Origin: Candidatus Latescibacterota bacterium
GTDB lineage: Bacteria; Latescibacterota; UBA2968; UBA8231
Reading direction: 5' to 3'
DNA: 64,000 nucleotides
Assembly (NCBI GenBank): GCA_022820485.1
Contig: JAJEFJ010000021.1
Coordinates: forward strand, 62,001-126,000
Under the pieces are notes generated by a model, which saw only the letters and a list, made by a program, of their open reading frames with translations, was not told where the DNA came from and made no database searches. This document shows, one piece after another, positions 1-8,253 of the stretch; position 1 is the first letter of the stretch; every line of letters starts with the position of its first letter. Position numbers and translations under genes: made by a program.

Positions 1-294
1 CGCATACTGGAAATCGATCTATTTACGCACGAAATTTACTGGGAGTACAAGGGCACCAGCACCGATCAGATTTTCGACAGTTGGATCCGTGGTGCCCAGC
101 AGCGGCTGCCCAATGGCAACACCCTCATCACGGAATCGCAACGCGGCCGCCTGCTCGAAGTCACGCCAGCCGGCGAAATCGCGTGGGAATACTACAACCC
201 AGACCGCGCCGAATACCAAGGCAAACCCCTGCGCGGCATGATGACCCAAGCCCAGAGGATACCCCAAGATGCCCTGTCATTTCTCGATAATTAG
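1..294 (+). CDS. Arylsulfotransferase-like protein, C-terminal part
   Basis: This reading frame is open from the first base of the window and stops at 292-294, so the 5' part lies outside. The visible 97 residues contain beta-propeller strands of the arylsulfotransferase (ASST) or PQQ-like type: ILEIDLFTHEIYWEY, then RLPNGNTLITESQRGRLLEV, then GEIAWEYYNPD. The phrase LPNGNTLI followed by a strand ending W-E-Y is characteristic of ASST-type propellers, which are usually exported and act on small phenolic or sulfated molecules. The catalytic His cannot be checked because that part is missing. The next gene begins inside this one at 269, suggesting coupled translation. The fold is fairly sure; the substrate is unknown. 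Confidence 0.7.
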   Translation, partial: RILEIDLFTHEIYWEYKGTSTDQIFDSWIRGAQQRLPNGNTLITESQRGRLLEVTPAGEIAWEYYNPDRAEYQGKPLRGMMTQAQRIPQDALSFLDN

Positions 295-490
295 TCTCGC
301 GCTCCTGCTCCTGTGCAGTAGCGCCGCCCACGCTTACATCGGCCCCATCATCATCATCGGCGCAATTGGCAGCATGTTTGGCTGGGTCGCCGCCGTGGTC
401 CTCGCCGTCGCACTCGTGGCCTCGTATCCCTTTTACGTGCTGTACCGCCGCAAAAACAAACGCAAACAAAGCAAGGAAGAGTTACCCTAG
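269..490 (+). CDS. Small signal-peptide membrane protein
   Basis: A 73-residue protein with an N-terminal signal-like hydrophobic stretch ending in SSAAHAYIGP. A second hydrophobic helix follows (IIIIGAIGSMFGWVAAVVLAVALVA), then a short basic tail rich in Lys and Arg (RRKNKRKQSKEE). Small proteins with a YIGP...GAIG motif after a signal peptide often sit beside exported arylsulfotransferase or phosphodiesterase genes; their role is unknown. The gene overlaps the previous frame by 26 nt and ends 4 nt inside the convergent nucleotidyltransferase gene. The basic tail predicts a cytoplasmic C terminus. The gene is probably real, but no function can be assigned. Confidence 0.6.
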   Translation: MPCHFSIISLALLLLCSSAAHAYIGPIIIIGAIGSMFGWVAAVVLAVALVASYPFYVLYRRKNKRKQSKEELP

Positions 491-1212
491 CGCCCGTGCT
501 CCCGCAGTAATTGTATCCCGTGCGCCAACGCCCCAGGCGTATCCACATCCTGCCACCAAGCCGCGCCAACATCCAAAGCGCGCAACCGACCCTCCTCTAT
601 CAGCATCCGCATCCCATCGGTCAAACTGCAATCTCCCCGACGCGCTTCCACCTCGCTAAGGTGCGCCACCAATGCGCCACTACAAGCAAACAGCCCAGTA
701 TCGACGGCGTTGAAATCCGTCAACTCCTTGCCAATCGCCGCGATGTGCTCGCCTTCTAGCCGCACCTTCGTCGCATCGTCCATGTCGTAGATCGCGTCCA
801 GTTTGCGATCCACCGCTAACACCACCTCCCCAGGGCTTAGACTAACGCCGCGCATCGCAGTGATCATCCCCGGGTCGAAGAGATGATCGGCCATCATGAG
901 GAGAAATTTCTCCGCCAGCATCCCGGTCGCCGCCAACACCGAAATCCCATTGGCTAGCTTCCATTGCGCATTCTCGACAAACCTCAGCCCGACCCCCAAA
1001 CCACTCGCCCCGTTCAAGGCTGCACACACATCCGCGCCGCAATGCCCCGTGACCACGACAATCTCCTGTAGGCCGCTTTGCTCCAGCATCCGGCAGGTGC
1101 GCACCAACAGCGGCTCGTCTTCTATTTGCACTAGGGCCTTGTGCGTTACCGGAACGTGGTCGCGCAAACGCGAGCCGTACCCGGCGGCCAAAATAAGCGC
1201 TTGGTCAATCAC
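487..1212 (-). CDS. Sugar/inositol-phosphate nucleotidyltransferase
   Basis: A 241-residue NTP transferase. The N-terminal signature LILAAGYGSRL is the nucleotide-binding loop of the GlmU/RmlA/IPCT superfamily, with a downstream Lys (HKALV). The later MMADHLFD block and the ending WWQDVDTP resemble the 1L-myo-inositol-1-phosphate cytidylyltransferase branch, which makes CDP-inositol for phospholipids or osmolytes. I chose GTG at 1212 because AGGAGA lies just upstream and the conserved domain begins there; the frame is open further upstream, but that would overlap the BrnA-like gene. It is the last gene of a long minus-strand run containing a membrane phosphotransferase-like protein, so it may supply an activated head group. 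The substrate is not proven. Confidence 0.8.
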   Translation of the reverse strand: MIDQALILAAGYGSRLRDHVPVTHKALVQIEDEPLLVRTCRMLEQSGLQEIVVVTGHCGADVCAALNGASGLGVGLRFVENAQWKLANGISVLAATGMLAEKFLLMMADHLFDPGMITAMRGVSLSPGEVVLAVDRKLDAIYDMDDATKVRLEGEHIAAIGKELTDFNAVDTGLFACSGALVAHLSEVEARRGDCSLTDGMRMLIEEGRLRALDVGAAWWQDVDTPGALAHGIQLLREHGR

Positions 1213-1225
1213 AATATCTCTCCTA

Positions 1226-1480
1226 CTACCGACCGACGCTTTGCAATTCTTCGCGTATGACCCGGCGCAGCGTAGCTTCGTCGAGGGCGTCATCCTGCTG
1301 CTTGAGGTATTCTCGCAACGCCTGATTAATCATGGTTTGGTAGCCCATGCCTTCGCTTTCCGACCGAGCGCGAAAGCTATTCAATACCTCGTTATCGAGA
1401 TAAATGGTAACGCGGGTTTTGCCTCTCTGGGCTACGACTGGCCCCCGGTTCCCCTTACTGAAGTCATATTCCTTCTTCAT
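1226..1480 (-). CDS. BrnA-type antitoxin, no toxin alongside
   Basis: An 84-residue protein starting MKKEYDFSKGNRGPV, the usual opening of BrnA-family (PF14384) antitoxins. A ribbon-helix-helix-like segment follows (TRVTIYLDNEVLNSFRARSE...GYQTMINQALREYLK). BrnA normally neutralises the RNase BrnT, which is encoded just upstream in the same operon. Here the upstream gene, 39 nt away, is a large membrane protein, and no BrnT-like frame is visible. The protein could therefore be an orphan antitoxin, perhaps kept as a repressor or anti-addiction factor. It lies 13 nt ahead of the nucleotidyltransferase and is probably co-transcribed with it. Confidence 0.75.
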   Translation of the reverse strand: MKKEYDFSKGNRGPVVAQRGKTRVTIYLDNEVLNSFRARSESEGMGYQTMINQALREYLKQQDDALDEATLRRVIREELQSVGR

Positions 1481-1519
1481 AATCTCGCTGCTCCGATTGA
1501 GTGGCTCTCCGAGCTGATT

Positions 1520-3664
1520 TTAACCGATGATAAACACTATATTGCCGGTCTTGCCGGTAAAGTAATCGATGACGACCCACAGACCATTGCACAATGTCTC
1601 ACCCATAATCAGCCCTAGAAAGAAGCGCACGCTCGTCGCATAGATCGCTGGACCACCAAAGCGCAACACGAATAACTTGATCGCCCAAGCAATGAAGACG
1701 CTGAACCATATCTTGTCCATTAAGTGATTCGCCGCCACCGCAAAGCCCAGCGGGTGCAAAGGCCACCAAAGCAGATGCTGCCGCGCCCACATCAGCAAGA
1801 GCATCGCAGCACCACCCCCAGCGAAAAAACCCAACCCATCCCAAGCGACGCCGGCCGGTTCCAGCCCGCGCACCGCGTAGTTATACACAGTCGAAGGTCC
1901 ACCCTTAAAAAGCCAGCCCACCAAGTTGATCCCGCCGTGGCGGTAGGCCATTTGCAACACCATCCAGCACGACCCGACCGCGCCGATCAAGATCGCCAGA
2001 TACACTCCCCACAGCACCAGCCGACGACTCCGGCGGTCCAAGTCCTCGATCAGCTTCAGCCCATTGACCAGCAGCGCCATAACGAAGATGCGGATATCGG
2101 CGCACCAGATGTAGGCCAGCGACAGATTGAACACCCCGCTGGTGCCGACCAGATTGGCCCCCAGCCCTTGGATCATCAAGTCCGGCGCAATCATCGGCGA
2201 GCGCACCGCCGCCAGCCCGGCCTCGGCGACCACCCGACTGATCCCAATAAAAATCAACAGTGCCAACCCTATAAACACCACCGCCACCCATAAATGCACC
2301 CCCATCAGCCACAACCATCCCACCATGACCCCAAAGCCAATTAGCAAGCCGCAGACCGCACTGCGATAGGTGGTAATCTCGTCGCCGTCATCCACATCGC
2401 GCCCGCCCCCAAATGCCTTGCGGAACACCCCACCAATGTGCTCCCGTCCTACCCACAGCCCGACCAGCACCATCGCAATCAGCGCCCCACCACCTTGATA
2501 CGCCAGATAGGGCTGCCCAGCAATCCCATAGACGAACTTCTGCTTCGAGATGACCCCCATCAGGATCAGAGCCTCGGACTCGGCCTTAGCGATCAGTTGG
2601 AACACCCACATCCCGGCCGAGATGCTGGTGTTGATCAAATAGGAAAAGCCAATCAGCGCGAAGATGACCCGCAGTTGTAGCACCTGGCTGCCTACATAGG
2701 GTACGTTCCAACTCAAATTAAAGGCGGGTAGCGCCGGCTCGTAGTGGTGCAGCGCCTTGAGCGATCCGAAAAATAGGGGGATGGCGCAGCCGTACCACAT
2801 CGCCCGGCTGGTAAAAAAGCGGTTGAGCAACCCCTTGCCCTCCCCCTGCACCATCGCCCGACCGACCTGGGTAATCGGGTAGGCCAGCCGCTCGCGGTCC
2901 ATCCACTGCCGCCGCAAAATCACCGCCAGCGAGACCATCACCACGTAGAGCGCACTGAGAAACACCGCCCACCACACAAGCGGCTCAACCCAAGCCCCGT
3001 AGGGAATCTCACCCCCCTCAAAAAAGGCGCGGTTGTCCTCGCCGTCATCAACCAAAATGGCGTATTCGGGAAAGAGCGACCGCAGCTTTTCCTCCCATTG
3101 GTTCTGCGGCGTGGCGTAGTAGAAAAACGCGGCGATGATCGGCAGTAGCTGCTGACTCATGCCCATAGTACACAGGGCCGAGACCATCAACAGCATGACG
3201 TACACCAGCACCAGATCGGCGCGGTTGAGCGCCAGCGAGCCGCCGCGCAGGACTGCGCCGAGGTTGAGCAGAGCCGAGACCACCAAAAAGGAAGCCAACC
3301 ACCAGCCCGGATCGAGCACGTCGAACTGCTCTTGCGGCAGGTAGTACGCCAGATAGGCGACCAGCGCCACCACAGCCATCCCCAGCGCCCAAACCCCATT
3401 CCGCGCCGCCACCTTGAAAAGGACGTTCAGCAGGCCGATGAGAACCAAAAACAGAAAAATTGCACCCGGGGTATTAAAATCCCACGCCATGAAGGTCGCG
3501 TGCATAGCCGTATTGGCATACGGCGCACCAATGGCTAAAAAGAAGCTCAGAAAGGCTCCGGTCCAAAAGCCGCGCCACGTAATGCCCGTGCGCCCCGCTA
3601 ATTTCAGCGTCCCAGGGCGGGATTCGAGGTGGTCGGCAAATGTATTGGGAATGAAGCGCCGCAA
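1520..3664 (-). CDS. DUF6785/OPT-like polytopic membrane protein
   Basis: A 714-residue integral membrane protein with a dozen or more hydrophobic segments across its length, for example GFWTGAFLSFFLAIGAPYAN near residue 31. The overall pattern matches the DUF6785/DUF6784 family of large, uncharacterised membrane proteins, distantly like oligopeptide transporters. It starts with TTG at 3664; no ATG is near, and GGAG from the end of the preceding gene lies 8 nt upstream. The gap to the preceding sulfatase-like gene is 3 nt, so the two are almost certainly co-translated. A transporter or membrane scaffold is likely. The substrate cannot be read from sequence. Confidence 0.7.
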   Translation of the reverse strand: MRRFIPNTFADHLESRPGTLKLAGRTGITWRGFWTGAFLSFFLAIGAPYANTAMHATFMAWDFNTPGAIFLFLVLIGLLNVLFKVAARNGVWALGMAVVALVAYLAYYLPQEQFDVLDPGWWLASFLVVSALLNLGAVLRGGSLALNRADLVLVYVMLLMVSALCTMGMSQQLLPIIAAFFYYATPQNQWEEKLRSLFPEYAILVDDGEDNRAFFEGGEIPYGAWVEPLVWWAVFLSALYVVMVSLAVILRRQWMDRERLAYPITQVGRAMVQGEGKGLLNRFFTSRAMWYGCAIPLFFGSLKALHHYEPALPAFNLSWNVPYVGSQVLQLRVIFALIGFSYLINTSISAGMWVFQLIAKAESEALILMGVISKQKFVYGIAGQPYLAYQGGGALIAMVLVGLWVGREHIGGVFRKAFGGGRDVDDGDEITTYRSAVCGLLIGFGVMVGWLWLMGVHLWVAVVFIGLALLIFIGISRVVAEAGLAAVRSPMIAPDLMIQGLGANLVGTSGVFNLSLAYIWCADIRIFVMALLVNGLKLIEDLDRRSRRLVLWGVYLAILIGAVGSCWMVLQMAYRHGGINLVGWLFKGGPSTVYNYAVRGLEPAGVAWDGLGFFAGGGAAMLLLMWARQHLLWWPLHPLGFAVAANHLMDKIWFSVFIAWAIKLFVLRFGGPAIYATSVRFFLGLIMGETLCNGLWVVIDYFTGKTGNIVFIIG

Positions 3665-3667
3665 ACG

Positions 3668-5590
3668 TCAATACTCCACGTGGATGTCGGCTAGCACAGG
3701 TGTTTCCGCGACCAAATCGCGCACGCGGCGCAAATGCCGCTGCCCGGCCCGACTCAGCGCGGACTCGTCCCCTGCCAACAAATCGCGCTGCTCCAGCGCG
3801 TCGGTCGCCAAGTCGAACAGCATGGAGCCGCGCCAACTGTAGTTGATGTACTTCCAATCGTCGGCCACGACCGCATAGCCTTTGCGCGACCACTGCACGT
3901 GTTCGTCCGTGTTGACCACCACGATCAGACGGTCGGGATCGAGCGGACGCAGAAGCGAGCGACCGTCTAGTCGCTCCTGCCACGCAGCGACCGTGGAGTC
4001 CGCGGACAGCCCAAGCAGGTCCAGCGCGGTCGGCACCAAATCCGTCAGCGCGACGCGCATCTGCTCATTCTGACGCCACTGATCGAATCTATCCCCTAGC
4101 CGCTGCCGCTGCCGCTCGGGCACAACGGCAAAGAACGGGACAGCAATCGCCGTCTGGTAATACGAATCCGTGCGGTGGAGTTTGTGGACGCCGTCGAGGT
4201 CTTCGCCGTGGTCGGCCACAAAGATCACAATCGTATTCGCCGCTAGCCCCTGCGCGGCGAGGTGGTCGAACAGCCGTCCGAGCAAGTGATCCATATAGGC
4301 CACCGCATTATCGTAACTCGCGTCCGGCCACGGCTTCGACGGCTCGGCTGAGCTCGCCGAACGCCTGAGCTCAGCCGAAGGCTGCCAATCCGGCGGCGAG
4401 TACCCCGGATAATGCGTGCAGTTGAATTGCAGAGCCACTACAAACGGGCCGCGCGCAGCAAAGCGGTCGATGGTGGCGAGAGTCTCCGCCATCATCCGGC
4501 GGTCGTCCATGCCTTCGGAATTGACGATCTCGGCGTCCGAGCGCTCGAGCGTAAACACGTGGTCCAGCGCGTCATCGACGAAAAAGCCTTCAAGATTGTT
4601 CCAAGCGTAGCTCTGCGCCGAGATCAGCGCCGTCTGGTAGCCAGCGGCGTGGGCGTAGTGCCACAGCAGCGGGAAAGTGTGCTGCTCCACTGGCGTGCGC
4701 GACGGGAACAATCCAGTCAGCATGGCCGGCAGCGCCACCTTGGTCGCCGTGGCATTGGACACAGCCTTTTCCATCTGCACCCAATCCGCTGGCCGCGCTT
4801 CGCGCAACGCCGCTAGCCGGGGCGTGGTTTGCCGCTCGTACCCATAGAGCTCCATGCGGCTAAGCGCCACGCTTTCCCCGAGCACCACGATGAGATTGGG
4901 CGCACTCGCATCTACGGGCGCACCGCTGTAAATCGCTGCCGCTGCCGGACGGCTCGCCTGCAACAAGCGCCCGTGTACCCCGCCGACGAGCGAGTGGACG
5001 GCAAGGTCAACAGCCAGCTTCGCAGCGGCCGCATCCGGCACCATGATGCTTGCGTGGCGATGCACCGCGCCAAAAGCCACCATCCCGGCCAAGCACAACG
5101 CGGCCAAAACTCTGCCCTGCACGACTCGACTGAGTTCACCGAAGTCTAACCGACGACTCGGGCGCAGCTTGTAGCACCACCAGCCCACGATAACGGCCAC
5201 AATGGCCACCCAGACGACCGCGTCCCCCCAATCGGCCTCATTGAGGATATACCCCCAAGCCTCGCGTGGATGGCCCGCCGAATGCACGAGCGCATAGGCC
5301 GTCGGCCAGCAGTAGAATATCTCGTGGAAGCCAAGCCATAGCAGGGCCAGGACGGAGACTACCAAACCGACGACGAGGACAAACGCAACTTGCCAGCGCG
5401 GCCGCAACCGGCAGCTAATCACAAACAGACCCTGCCACAGCACCAGCGAAAACGCCACCGACAGCCCCCACCACACCCACTGCATCAGGCGCAAGTCAAG
5501 CGTCGGCCGCAGCCACAGATCGACGGCCACTCCCAACAAGGTAATGGGGAGCAAAGGCAACATTTGCTTGCGCACGGCGGAATCGTCCAT
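3668..5590 (-). CDS. Membrane sulfatase/phosphoethanolamine-transferase-like protein
   Basis: A 640-residue protein with about five N-terminal membrane helices and a periplasmic alkaline-phosphatase-superfamily domain, the layout of EptA- and LtaS-like enzymes. NLIVVLGES near residue 239 supplies the first metal-binding Glu. NATATKVALPAM around residues 279-290 matches the EptA nucleophile region (Thr281 or Thr283). FVADHGEDLDG holds the Asp-His metal ligands. Such enzymes move phosphoethanolamine or phosphoglycerol onto lipid or glycan. Residues 404-420 are encoded by a 50-bp palindromic element that also occurs in the ABC ATPase gene near 57.8 kb. It lies between the first metal/nucleophile half and the DNAVAYMDHLLGRLF helix, probably in a loop. 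Confidence 0.8.
   Translation of the reverse strand: MDDSAVRKQMLPLLPITLLGVAVDLWLRPTLDLRLMQWVWWGLSVAFSLVLWQGLFVISCRLRPRWQVAFVLVVGLVVSVLALLWLGFHEIFYCWPTAYALVHSAGHPREAWGYILNEADWGDAVVWVAIVAVIVGWWCYKLRPSRRLDFGELSRVVQGRVLAALCLAGMVAFGAVHRHASIMVPDAAAAKLAVDLAVHSLVGGVHGRLLQASRPAAAAIYSGAPVDASAPNLIVVLGESVALSRMELYGYERQTTPRLAALREARPADWVQMEKAVSNATATKVALPAMLTGLFPSRTPVEQHTFPLLWHYAHAAGYQTALISAQSYAWNNLEGFFVDDALDHVFTLERSDAEIVNSEGMDDRRMMAETLATIDRFAARGPFVVALQFNCTHYPGYSPPDWQPSAELRRSASSAEPSKPWPDASYDNAVAYMDHLLGRLFDHLAAQGLAANTIVIFVADHGEDLDGVHKLHRTDSYYQTAIAVPFFAVVPERQRQRLGDRFDQWRQNEQMRVALTDLVPTALDLLGLSADSTVAAWQERLDGRSLLRPLDPDRLIVVVNTDEHVQWSRKGYAVVADDWKYINYSWRGSMLFDLATDALEQRDLLAGDESALSRAGQRHLRRVRDLVAETPVLADIHVEY
4332..4381 (-). 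repeat. 50-bp palindromic in-frame repeat, copy 1
   Basis: This 50-bp unit matches 57816-57865 at 49 of 50 positions when read on the coding strand of each host gene. It contains GGCTGAGCTC and its inverted partner GAGCTCAGCC, giving a stem-loop. Its length is 16 codons plus 2 nt, and it is read as PSAELRRSASSAEPSKP inside the sulfatase-like protein. The same frame and orientation are used in the second host gene. It resembles interspersed REP-like palindromes that tolerate insertion in coding DNA. Confidence 0.85.
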
Positions 5591-5624
5591 CAGAACCTAG
5601 CGAATGGCCGCTGCACTGCATTAC

Positions 5625-6536
5625 CTACGCGCCCAAGACCCCCAAGCGCTGCAACTCCTGTTTGATCGCCTCGCGCCCCGCCGGCGGCACATTAATCCGG
5701 GGCGGACGCACCACACCCCCAGCCAGCCCCATCAGCTCCATCGTCGCCTTGAGCATACCGGCGTCGTCAAAGCGCGAGCGCAACCGCTCCAAGGGGGCCA
5801 ACTGCTCCTGCAACTCAATCATCTGCGGCCAATCCTGCCGTTGCGCAGCCGCGAACAGCCCCAGCTCTAGCTGCGGAGCAAAATTGACAAAACCAGCGGT
5901 AAATCCCTCAATCCCAGCCTGGAAGCGGAAGTGCAACACGCCCGGGTCGTGGCGCTTGTTGCCGATCCAGACGAAGCGGTCGCCGAGCCGCTTGATGGCG
6001 CGAAAGAGGTTGTGCGGCTCAACGCAGGGATCCTTGATCGCGGCAATCTGCGGCACCTCGGCCAGCCGCTCGAACAGTTCGGCCGACCACCCCTGCGTAT
6101 TGTAGGGCATCAACGCCAGCCCCGACCGCGTCCCCAGCGCCTCGTAGTATTGATACACGCCTTCGGGATCTTCGGGCACTTGGTGGCGCGTATAGGGTGC
6201 CATCGCCAGCGCCACGCGCAATCCCAACGCCTCGTAGCGCGGTGCTAAGTCCGCGGCCTCGCCCAAGTTGCCGGGCAAGGTCGGCACCACCAGCGCCCGC
6301 TCGCCCACCGTCGCCAGCGCACACTCGGCGAGTGCTAAGCGCTCAGGCGGAGCCAACGCGTCGTTTTCTCCAGTCCCGCCAGCCACCACAAAAACCCGCA
6401 CCCCCCGGTCAGCAGCCCACACTATATTGCGCGCAAACCCATCCAAATCGAGTGCGTAGAGGTCATCGCGCTGATAAATGGTCAGCGCATAGGCGTGGAC
6501 GTCCTTTAGCTGATCCCGCAAGGCATAGTCGATCAT
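5625..6536 (-). CDS. DapA/NAL-family aldolase or dehydratase
   Basis: A 303-residue TIM-barrel protein of the dihydrodipicolinate synthase/N-acetylneuraminate lyase family. The family features are visible: GGTGEN at 53-58, the active-site Tyr in LMPYN (Tyr145) and the Schiff-base Lys in AAIKDP (Lys168). The length is normal. The carboxylate-binding pocket cannot be assigned, so true DapA is not implied. With an enolase-superfamily enzyme in the same run, sugar-acid catabolism (for example 5-keto-4-deoxyglucarate dehydratase-like chemistry) is a reasonable inference. ATG at 6536 is preceded by AGGAG. Its original upstream neighbour was probably the enolase-like gene, now separated from it by the GmrSD gene. 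Confidence 0.82.
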   Translation of the reverse strand: MIDYALRDQLKDVHAYALTIYQRDDLYALDLDGFARNIVWAADRGVRVFVVAGGTGENDALAPPERLALAECALATVGERALVVPTLPGNLGEAADLAPRYEALGLRVALAMAPYTRHQVPEDPEGVYQYYEALGTRSGLALMPYNTQGWSAELFERLAEVPQIAAIKDPCVEPHNLFRAIKRLGDRFVWIGNKRHDPGVLHFRFQAGIEGFTAGFVNFAPQLELGLFAAAQRQDWPQMIELQEQLAPLERLRSRFDDAGMLKATMELMGLAGGVVRPPRINVPPAGREAIKQELQRLGVLGA

Positions 6537-6549
6537 AGCGTTCTCCTAC

Positions 6550-8244
6550 CTAAGCGTATTCAGATATTTTCCACACCGCTGTTGCCTGCTTCGCTAACCA
6601 TCTTTGATGTTCCTCTAGGCAGTTCATGTTCCATTCCGGGTACTCAGCGATGTGTCTATTAATCCGAAACTCGCTGGCCTGTAGTATCTCTCTTTTTTGT
6701 TCAAAAACCTCCTGCCCCATGTTTTGATTCGAAGGCAGCAAGGCCATATTACCCAAGCGGTCAATCGCATTTTCATAGGTCTCACGACCAAAATAAGCCT
6801 GCCAATCGTCTCCTGGATTGTACGGCAACACATGTTCGAGTGTCAGATTTTGGGGGGCTCGACCGCTTAAATGCATTTCAATCTCTCGCAATAGAAACAT
6901 AATTTTTTTGTTACTTCGGCGACTTGGCATACTCTTGTCCCCAAAACGCTGGCGCACCTCTACATCGTGCGGATAGATTGTCCTTAGCCTATCCATTACC
7001 TCTTGCAAAGATAAGTCTTCATTTATCAACTGGTTGGCAGTAATATTATACATCCGCTCCTGATCATTGGTTGCTAGATTGCAAATAACATTGTAGCGCA
7101 GTGTCAACACTTCGATACAGTTTAGTAGCTTAATAAACTCTTGCGGTGAAAACTTTTCATATCCTGCCATAAGGAGACTGAGAGGCGTTTTAATACCAAA
7201 CAATTTAAGGACTTCTAAATGGGGCCGCGCTTGTATATACCTCCCCTCTCGTTCTTTCCAAAAATCGTCATGAGGTTCTTGTAGAGCAGCATAGACTGGA
7301 GCCCGATCTTCAAGTTTTTCAAGATAGGGAATGACCTTTTCGGCTGTATCGATCTCTCTCCTGAGCAACCTGTAAAGTTCTCTCTTGTGTGGGAGAGGAT
7401 TAGTCATTCCCCTATGACTTCGGAGAAAATTAGTGAACTCAGTCTCGCCTAGTTGCTCAATAATAATTTGCCAGCGTCCTGCAAAGTCATCAAGGTTTTC
7501 ATCAGTATGAAAGGCCGGATGACTTGCAAAAGTTGAGAGAAGGTAGTTTTTTAACAAATCTGGAGTCGCTAAATGTACTCCACGTGCATTGAGAGTCTCA
7601 AAAACAGTATAGGCATTTAAATCATCTTTAACGGTAATCGCTGTAAAGAGTAGTCCATCTGCTATATCCCCCACTAGGGTCGCCAGAGTTTTGCCATCTT
7701 TTTTCTTTTGAGAAAGTTTATTTACAAAAAACTCAAATGCCCTATTCAGGGCCCGGTTTGTCTTTGTGAGCCTGCGCCTAGTGGGAACCTCTAATCTTTC
7801 TACCATGGCCCGAAAGTGCTGATTGTTGTGTCGATTCAGCACTAGCTTCGGTGATGTCGTAAGCGTAATGGAGTCAAAAACTCCGATATAGGTCCTTTTG
7901 TATTCCTCTATCCTTTGTTCATTGGCCTCTTTATCTTTTTGGTTATCGACCAATGCTTGCAATGTTTTCAACACTGCTAGTATAATAATAGAAACAGTCG
8001 TTATACGTTGCTGGCCATCGATAATTTGAAAGCTCTTTCCATCCTCGGTCTGCAAAACCAGATAGCCCATAAAATGCTGAATCTGGCTTTGCTGCATCTG
8101 CTCAATATCTTCCCACAGTTCCTCCCATTGTTCGTCTTCCCAAGAATAGTCTCGCTGAAAAGGTGGTACAATGTACCGCCTGTTATTAGACATGATCTCG
8201 GAAAAACGCCTATTTTCTGGATCAAGATAGATTTTCTTAAACAT
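6550..8244 (-). CDS. GmrSD-like restriction endonuclease (DUF262+DUF1524)
   Basis: A 564-residue protein with an N-terminal DUF262 domain: FQRDYSW at 29-35 and IDGQQRITT at 75-83, the ParB-like nucleotide-binding and hydrolysis motif. The C-terminal DUF1524 HNH-type nuclease domain shows LEHVLPYNPGDDW, then NAIDRLGNMALLPSNQNMGQ. Known GmrSD proteins cut glucosylated or otherwise modified phage DNA, and related proteins act in Ssp and BREX contexts. The gene is clearly more AT-rich than its neighbours, pointing to transfer. It starts 9 nt after the stop of the enolase-like gene with AGGAGG, and stops 13 nt before the DapA-like gene, so it lies neatly inside a metabolic operon. Confidence 0.85.
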   Translation of the reverse strand: MFKKIYLDPENRRFSEIMSNNRRYIVPPFQRDYSWEDEQWEELWEDIEQMQQSQIQHFMGYLVLQTEDGKSFQIIDGQQRITTVSIIILAVLKTLQALVDNQKDKEANEQRIEEYKRTYIGVFDSITLTTSPKLVLNRHNNQHFRAMVERLEVPTRRRLTKTNRALNRAFEFFVNKLSQKKKDGKTLATLVGDIADGLLFTAITVKDDLNAYTVFETLNARGVHLATPDLLKNYLLSTFASHPAFHTDENLDDFAGRWQIIIEQLGETEFTNFLRSHRGMTNPLPHKRELYRLLRREIDTAEKVIPYLEKLEDRAPVYAALQEPHDDFWKEREGRYIQARPHLEVLKLFGIKTPLSLLMAGYEKFSPQEFIKLLNCIEVLTLRYNVICNLATNDQERMYNITANQLINEDLSLQEVMDRLRTIYPHDVEVRQRFGDKSMPSRRSNKKIMFLLREIEMHLSGRAPQNLTLEHVLPYNPGDDWQAYFGRETYENAIDRLGNMALLPSNQNMGQEVFEQKREILQASEFRINRHIAEYPEWNMNCLEEHQRWLAKQATAVWKISEYA

Positions 8245-8253
8245 GAGGGCCTC

